From Nonomuraea indica (lineage in GTDB: Bacteria > Actinomycetota > Actinomycetes > Streptosporangiales > Streptosporangiaceae), in assembly GCF_002850745.1 (NCBI RefSeq), contig NZ_KZ559468.1:359270-423269 (forward strand): a DNA stretch of 64,000 nt. The letters run 5' to 3'. Under the pieces are notes generated by a model. It saw only the letters and a program-made list of their open reading frames with translations, ran no database searches and was not told where the DNA came from. Positions within the stretch are counted from its first letter, which is position 1; every line of letters starts with the position of its first letter. The translations under genes were made by a program, and so were the position numbers. Below are positions 59,429 through 64,000 of this stretch, piece after piece.

Positions 59429-60745
59429 TCAGCCGACCTCCTTCTTCGCCTTCGCGGCCGCCGCGCGCACGCCCTCCATCACCTGCTCGGGTGTACGGGA
59501 GCCGGACAGCATCCCCTCGACGCCGGACAGGTAGGCGCTCGCGACCTCCGCGTGCGTCACCGTGTCCAGCCAGATCGCGAAGCTCGCGGCCTTGTCGATG
59601 TCGGCCAGGGCGTCGGTGAGCTGCGGGTAGGAGTTGTCGGCGGTGGCCGAGCCCTTCACCGGGCTGAGCCAGCCGTTGTCCTTGGTGAGCGCCGCCGCGT
59701 TCTCCTTGGTGGTCATGAACTTCAGGAAGTCCACCGCCAGGGCCGCGTTCTTGCTCTGGGCGTTGACCAGGAACCCGTCCGGGGCGCCCGTCAGCGCGGC
59801 CTTGTCGCCCGCCGCCGCGGACGGTGCCGGCAGGCGGAAGAAGCTCCACTCGATCGCCGGCTTCGCCTTGGTGAACACGTCGAACTCGACCGTCTCGACG
59901 TAGTGCATGCCGGCCTTGCCGGCCAGGAACTGCGCCTGCGCCGTCTCGTGCGACAGCCCGTTGGCGTCCTTGGTGCCGCAGCGCGTCACCAGGTCCTTGA
60001 ACTGCTTGAGCGCGGTGACGTAGCCGGGATCGGTGAAGGCGCCGGTGGCCGGGTTGTAGTCGGTCTCCAGCGTCCTGCCCGGCACGCCGTAGGCGTTGAG
60101 CTGGGTGATGTAGTGGATGGCCGCCCAGCCGTACTGGTTGCCGAACGCGATCGGCTGGACGCCCGCGGCCTTCAGCTTGTCGCAGGCCGACAGCAGCTCC
60201 TCGAACGAGACGGGAGGCGTGACGCCCGCCTTGTCCAGGACCGTCTTGTTGTAGACCATGTACTTGCCGTCGAGGTTGATCGGCATGCCGTAGTTCTTGC
60301 CGCCGTACTCGAACGCCTTGAGCGCCGCCGGGGCGAACGTCGAGCCCCATGGCGTGCCCGGCCCGATGACGTCGGTCAGATCGGCCGCCAGCCCCGCCCG
60401 CACGAACTTGTTCGCGAAGTCGCCGGCCCACGAGAAGTAGATGTCGGGCAGGTCGCGCGAGGCGCTCAGCACGCGGATCTTGTCCTTGTACGGCTGGTCG
60501 CCGACCTGCTCGAGCTTGACGTCCACCTTCGGGTTGGCCGCCTCGTAGGCCGCGACGACCTTCTCGAAGTACGGGGCGTACTCGGGGTCGGCGAACTTGG
60601 TGACCATCGTCAGCGTGCCCGCCTTCTCCTTCGGCGCCGACAGGTCGGCCGTGGCGGCGGGCGCCGTACCGGACCCGCCGCCGCAACCCGCGGTGGCGAC
60701 CAGGACGGTGACGAGGGAGAGCGCGGTCCAGCGGGGCTTGGTCAT
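59429..60745 (-). CDS. Sugar-binding lipoprotein
   Basis: This 438-residue family-1 binding protein has a signal peptide with lipobox VATAGC. DLPDIYFSWAGD, YGMPINLDGKYMVYN, FLAGKAGMHYVE and GAPDGFLVNAQSKN are typical of carbohydrate or amino-sugar receptors. The ATG overlaps the kinase stop as ATGA. The pairing with an FrlD-like kinase suggests a glycated amine or amino sugar as ligand; this is inference. Confidence 0.86.
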   Translation of the reverse strand: MTKPRWTALSLVTVLVATAGCGGGSGTAPAATADLSAPKEKAGTLTMVTKFADPEYAPYFEKVVAAYEAANPKVDVKLEQVGDQPYKDKIRVLSASRDLPDIYFSWAGDFANKFVRAGLAADLTDVIGPGTPWGSTFAPAALKAFEYGGKNYGMPINLDGKYMVYNKTVLDKAGVTPPVSFEELLSACDKLKAAGVQPIAFGNQYGWAAIHYITQLNAYGVPGRTLETDYNPATGAFTDPGYVTALKQFKDLVTRCGTKDANGLSHETAQAQFLAGKAGMHYVETVEFDVFTKAKPAIEWSFFRLPAPSAAAGDKAALTGAPDGFLVNAQSKNAALAVDFLKFMTTKENAAALTKDNGWLSPVKGSATADNSYPQLTDALADIDKAASFAIWLDTVTHAEVASAYLSGVEGMLSGSRTPEQVMEGVRAAAAKAKKEVG

Positions 60746-61569
60746 GCTGTCTCCTTGGTGCTGCTGTGCAGGGGTGCCTCGTGCCCGAACGCACCGTAGG
60801 AGGTGCAGGCACGAGAGGCGTAGGCGGTGGCCGCCGCGACGAGGTCCGGCAGGGCCTCCTCGCGGACGAGGCCGACGAGCAGTCGGGCGATGAACGCGTC
60901 GCCGGCGCCGAGCGTGTCGACCACGCCGACCGGCTCGGCGGGCGCCCAGGCGGCGTCGTCACCGTGGACGAGGACGGCCCCGGCCGAGCCGAGGGTGACC
61001 GCCACGATGGACGGGCCGAGCTCCTGCACCCGCCGCGCCAGCGCGACCGCCCGCTCGCGCGAGCCGGAGGGTGCGGAGACGATGGCGATGCCGGCGTGGT
61101 GCGCGTGTGCGGCGACGTAGCCCCAGGGGCGCTCGGAGAAGTCGAACGACAGCCGCCTGGCGCTCGCCGACAGCGCTCCGAGCTGGTCCTCCACGGCCGA
61201 GCACTCGCCGGTGTGGACGAGGTCGGCCTCGGCGATCCGCGCCAGGTCGGCGGGCGACAGCCGGAAGCGGGAGACGCCCTCGTCGCCTCCGGTGAAGCGG
61301 CGCTCGCCGTTGACGAGACGGACGGTGGCGGTGGCGTTCGGCCCTTCGACGGTGCGCGTCAGGGACGTGTCCACGTCCTCGGCGGCGAGTGCGCCGCTGA
61401 CCACGCGTCCCGCCGCGTCGGTGCCCACAGCGCCGAGGTAGCCGGATTCGGCGCCCAGCCGGCGGGCGTGGACGGCGACGTTGAGGGCGTTCCCGCCGGG
61501 GTACATGACGCCGAGGTCGGGATAGCAGTCGACGACGTTGTCCCCGACGGCCACCAGGCGTGGTTTCAC
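60742..61569 (-). CDS. PfkB-family kinase, FrlD-like
   Basis: This 275-residue sugar kinase has VAVGDNVVDCYPDLGVMYPGG near its start, very similar in plan to fructoselysine 6-kinase FrlD, and the PfkB signature VDTLGAGDAF with the catalytic Asp near the C-terminus. It would phosphorylate the imported substrate. GTG 61569 follows AGGAG with five bases and gives VKPRLVAVGDN; the longer frame to 61599 overlaps an operator half-site. No FrlB-type deglycase is encoded in this operon. Confidence 0.78.
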   Translation of the reverse strand: MKPRLVAVGDNVVDCYPDLGVMYPGGNALNVAVHARRLGAESGYLGAVGTDAAGRVVSGALAAEDVDTSLTRTVEGPNATATVRLVNGERRFTGGDEGVSRFRLSPADLARIAEADLVHTGECSAVEDQLGALSASARRLSFDFSERPWGYVAAHAHHAGIAIVSAPSGSRERAVALARRVQELGPSIVAVTLGSAGAVLVHGDDAAWAPAEPVGVVDTLGAGDAFIARLLVGLVREEALPDLVAAATAYASRACTSYGAFGHEAPLHSSTKETA

Positions 61570-61591
61570 ACGGGCTCCTGTGACTGGGAAG

Positions 61592-61622
61592 GTTCTCACT
61601 CACTTGGGTGAGAACGTTCTCA
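61592..61622. promoter_or_regulatory. LacI operator cluster
   Basis: A perfect 14-bp palindrome TGAGAACGTTCTCA lies at 61609-61622, and a further half-site GTTCTCAC is at 61592-61599. The palindrome has the central CG typical of LacI operators. It sits between the kinase operon and the divergent LacI gene and probably controls both. Confidence 0.8.
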
Positions 61623-61754
61623 ATCCGGGGGACCCATGTCAAGAGCTGCCGCCGAATCCGCTACGGTGGCCCGTTGATCACCTCCTTCGGGCCGCACGCC
61701 GGCACGGGCACGGGAGATGATGTCCTCAACACGTCCACAGCACCGGGGGTGCGC

Positions 61755-62843
61755 ATGAGCGGCAGCGGCGGCGTACGACGGAGCATGCCGTCGATCGAGG
61801 TGGTCGCCAGGGAGGCCGGGGTGTCCACGGCCACGGCCGGCCGGGCCCTGGGCGGCTACGGCTCGGTGAGCGCCAAGAGTCGCGAGGCCGTCCTGGCCGC
61901 GGCCGAACGGCTCGGCTACCGGGCCAACAGCCTGGCCCGCAGCATGATCACCGGACTGACGCACACCCTCGGCGTGCTCGTCCCCGACATCGAGAACCCG
62001 TTCTTCTCCCGCGCCCTGCGCGGCATCGCCGACGTCGCGCACGAGAGAGGCTGGGAGGTGCTGCTGATCAACACCGACGAGGACCTCACGCTCGAACGCA
62101 AGGGCCTCGGCGTGCTCGCCGAACGACGGGTCGACGGCCTGGTCGTCGCGCCGACCGACGCCGCCGACCGCGACGCGCTCCAGGCCGTGATCGACGCCGG
62201 AATCCCCGTCGTGCTGCTCGACCGGCGCGTGCCCGGACTCGACGCCGACACGGTGGGCATCGACAACCGCGCCGCCGCCAGGGACGCCACCGAACGCCTG
62301 CTCAAGCTGGGGCACCGCTCCATCGCGCTGCTGACGGGCGGCGACGAGCACCTGGCGGCCAAGCTGGCCCGTCCCGGGCTGCGCGGCGTCGAGCGGATCG
62401 CCGGCACCACGGTCGGCGCCCGCACCGCCGGCTACCGCGACGCGCTGCTCGAAGCGGGCGTCGATCCCCGGCCCGAGCTGGTCAGCGCCGAGGGCTTCCG
62501 CCGGGAGGACGCGGCCGAGGCGACCGCGCGGCTGTTCGCCCTGCCCGACCCGCCGACTGCGATCCTCGCGCTCGACAGCCTCCTCGCTCTGGGCGTGCTG
62601 CTGGCGCTGCGCCGCCTCGGGCTGCGCTGCCCGGCGGACGTGTCGCTGGTGTCGTTCGACGACGCCGACTGGGCGGAGGCGATCTCCCCGCCGCTGAGCG
62701 TGGTGGCCCAGCCGATCTACGAGCTGGGGGCCGAGGCCGGACGGCTGCTCCTCGACCGGGTGCAGGGCAGCGAGCGGCGCGTCACCCACCGCCGCCTGCC
62801 GACCCGCTTCATCGAGCGCGAGTCGGCGCGGTCGCTGCTGTGA
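61755..62843 (+). CDS. LacI-family repressor
   Basis: This regulator of about 362 residues has a LacI helix-turn-helix (SIEVVAREAGVSTATAGRAL) followed by the hinge region and a periplasmic-binding-like sugar domain (LGVLVPDIENPFFSRAL, VDGLVVAPTD, LGHRSIALLTG, PTAILALDS). It probably controls the divergent kinase-transporter operon. Starts at ATG 61755 or 61785 are both possible. Confidence 0.87.
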   Translation: MSGSGGVRRSMPSIEVVAREAGVSTATAGRALGGYGSVSAKSREAVLAAAERLGYRANSLARSMITGLTHTLGVLVPDIENPFFSRALRGIADVAHERGWEVLLINTDEDLTLERKGLGVLAERRVDGLVVAPTDAADRDALQAVIDAGIPVVLLDRRVPGLDADTVGIDNRAAARDATERLLKLGHRSIALLTGGDEHLAAKLARPGLRGVERIAGTTVGARTAGYRDALLEAGVDPRPELVSAEGFRREDAAEATARLFALPDPPTAILALDSLLALGVLLALRRLGLRCPADVSLVSFDDADWAEAISPPLSVVAQPIYELGAEAGRLLLDRVQGSERRVTHRRLPTRFIERESARSLL

Positions 62844-62970
62844 CGCGCCCCGCGGCGTGCATGGGTGCCGCGGCGCTCGGCCTCAGCGGGCGTACGGCAG
62901 GCGGGGCACCTGACCGTGGCCTGGCCCGGCCGAGCCACGGTCGGCCTTCCCGGCGCGTCGCGCAGGCGAG

Positions 62971-63240
62971 AGCGGCCGGGAGTTGGGTCCGGCGAGAGCG
63001 GCCGCTCACGCCGGGTCAGCGTGAGCGGCCGGGAGCTGGGTCGGGTGGAAGTGGCCGGGACGTTGGGTCAGCGTGAGCGGCCGGGACGTTGGGTCAGGGA
63101 GAGCGGCCGGGACGTCGGGTCAGCGTGAGCGGCCGGGAGCCGGGGCAGGCGGGAGCGGCCGGGAGGGTGGGTCCGCCGGCGCGTCGGGACGCTGGGGGAG
63201 GTGGCAGCGGCCGGGAGGGTGGGTCAGGGGAGAGCGGTCA
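62971..63240. repeat. About ten-copy 26-bp tandem repeat
   Basis: Units of about 25-27 bp, with a core AGCGGCCGGGA followed by TTGGGTCAGCGTG or variants, repeat about nine to ten times. The last unit reaches into the HAD gene and covers its stop and last codons. It fills most of the 380-bp gap between the LacI and HAD genes; 62844-62970 shows nothing else I recognise. Confidence 0.8.
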
Positions 63241-63856
63241 GGAGGTCCGGCAGGTCGCGCGGATCGTCGAAGAGGGCCGTCGCACCCGACAGCCGCGCGG
63301 CCGGCGTGAGCCCGCCGGTGAAGCCCAGGCAGCGCATCCCCGCCGCCCGCGCCGCCGCCACCCCGAACGGGCTGTCCTCCACCACCACGCACCGCTCCGG
63401 CGGCACCCCCAGCGTCGCGGCGGCGTGCAGGAACAGGTCGGGGGCCGGCTTGCCCCGCGCCACGTCCTCGGCGCTGAACACCCGGCCCGCGAACCGTTCC
63501 GCCAGGCCGGTGAGCCGGAGGCTGCGGGCGATCTTGGCGTGGCCGCCGTTGGACGCCACACAGGTGGGCAGGGTGATGCGGGCCAGCGCCTCCGGCATGC
63601 CGGCGACGGGGGTCAGCTCCGCCTCGACGGCCGCCGCGTGCTCGGCGGCCAGCTGTTCGTGCCAGCCAGGCGGGACGTCGGGGCCGACGGCGCGCAGCCA
63701 GTGTTCCTCGCTGCAGCCCACGAACCGGGCGGCGAACTCCCGCTCGTCGAGCCGACGGCCCAGCCGGCGCAGCGCGGCCGTGCCCACCCGGACCGCGATG
63801 CGCTCGCTGTCCACCAGCACCCCGTCGCAGTCGAGGATGACGAGTTCGGTGGCCAA
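63224..63856 (-). CDS. HAD-superfamily phosphatase
   Basis: This 210-residue HAD hydrolase has motif I LDCDGVLVDS, motif II VASNGG, motif III Lys in GKPAPDLF and motif IV VVVEDSPFG, the pattern of phosphoglycolate/beta-phosphoglucomutase-like enzymes. The TTG at 63856 has AAGGAGG upstream; the longer GTG at 63871 overlaps that site. Its stop codon lies in the 26-bp repeat. Confidence 0.85.
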   Translation of the reverse strand: MATELVILDCDGVLVDSERIAVRVGTAALRRLGRRLDEREFAARFVGCSEEHWLRAVGPDVPPGWHEQLAAEHAAAVEAELTPVAGMPEALARITLPTCVASNGGHAKIARSLRLTGLAERFAGRVFSAEDVARGKPAPDLFLHAAATLGVPPERCVVVEDSPFGVAAARAAGMRCLGFTGGLTPAARLSGATALFDDPRDLPDLLTALP

Positions 63857-63880
63857 CCGGCCTCCTTCCACTCAGGGGAA

Positions 63881-63913
63881 CGGCCGGGCGGCGGGAGGAG
63901 CGCCGCCCGGCCG
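63881..63913 (-). terminator. Hairpin terminator downstream of partial gene
   Basis: A perfect 13-bp stem (63881-63893 with 63901-63913) encloses a seven-base loop six bases after the stop of the partial gene at 63919. No U-tract follows. It likely ends that upstream transcript. Confidence 0.7.
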
Positions 63914-63918
63914 CCCGA

Positions 63919-64000
63919 TCAGTAGTCGACCTTGAACATGTAGTGCCGCTGGTCCAGATCGTGGCCGCGGATCGCCTCGTAGTGGCGGGGGGGGCGGGCC
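63919..64000 (-). CDS. C-terminal fragment, unidentified
   Basis: The last 82 bases of the window read, on the minus strand, as the end of a protein finishing HYEAIRGHDLDQ and then RHYMFKVDY before a TGA stop. The strand and codon bias fit a real gene, but I recognise no family from this fragment. Confidence 0.55.
   Translation of the reverse strand, partial: ARPPRHYEAIRGHDLDQRHYMFKVDY

Overview
The window is chromosomal DNA from a high-GC actinomycete. Coding density is very high, third codon positions are strongly GC-biased, GTG and TTG starts are common, and many neighbouring genes overlap by ATGA or GTGA. A eukaryotic-type glutamine synthetase GlnII, an F420-type LLM oxidoreductase, a DUF574-type methyltransferase and many ROK, TetR, GntR and LacI regulators fit Streptosporangiales such as Nonomuraea or Streptosporangium. 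That placement is an inference. I saw no rRNA, tRNA, CRISPR array, transposase or prophage gene.

Layout, left to right. (1) 1-11.5 kb: a tightly coupled minus-strand sugar operon under a GntR/UTRA regulator. It holds a binding lipoprotein, two permeases, a GH94/GH36-like enzyme, a ROK kinase-like protein, a SIS protein, an SDR, an FAD oxidoreductase and a phosphotriesterase-like lactonase, and it faces a secreted alpha/beta hydrolase. (2) 11.7-18.1 kb: a cell-surface locus with two WxL-like proteins and a DUF916-like partner, then a secreted seven-bladed propeller protein, a six-copy 35-bp repeat, a PQQ-type sugar dehydrogenase lipoprotein, a small CMD protein and another lipoprotein. (3) 18.1-28.2 kb: glnII with a candidate GlnR box array and a clear terminator, an ALDH7-like dehydrogenase, a methyltransferase, and single-gene metabolic units including an ATP-dependent DNA ligase and a DUF985 cupin. 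(4) 28.2-35.4 kb: a five-gene operon containing a SWIM-family protein that has lost its SWIM zinc finger, a DUF5691-like protein, a MoxR AAA ATPase, a DUF5682-like protein and a VWA protein. This is the best candidate for a poorly described system. (5) 35.4-42.3 kb: TetR with a divergent DHA2 exporter and twin 15-bp operators, a second MFS protein, an enolase-superfamily protein with degenerate active-site positions, a methyltransferase and a ROK regulator. (6) 42.3-49.9 kb: an amino-acid ABC importer without an ATPase gene, coupled to an asparaginase II, then a multi-TM LCP protein and two alpha/beta hydrolases. (7) 50-55.2 kb: sbcD-sbcC, where SbcC carries a threefold 75-bp internal amplification. 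(8) 55.4-57.6 kb: an FAD monooxygenase divergent from a TetR regulator that carries an 11-unit tetrapeptide repeat placing His every fourth residue. (9) 57.6-64 kb: a LacI-controlled ABC importer and an FrlD-like PfkB kinase, a 26-bp repeat array, an HAD phosphatase, and the end of an unidentified gene.

The themes are sugar uptake with lactone chemistry, nitrogen assimilation, and one MoxR/VWA system of unknown role. A recurring oddity is that several intergenic regions and gene ends carry tandem or duplicated short repeats, some of which include a stop codon. Start sites were chosen from visible Shine-Dalgarno sequences, overlaps and family N-termini. All family names come from reading motifs by eye, not from searches.
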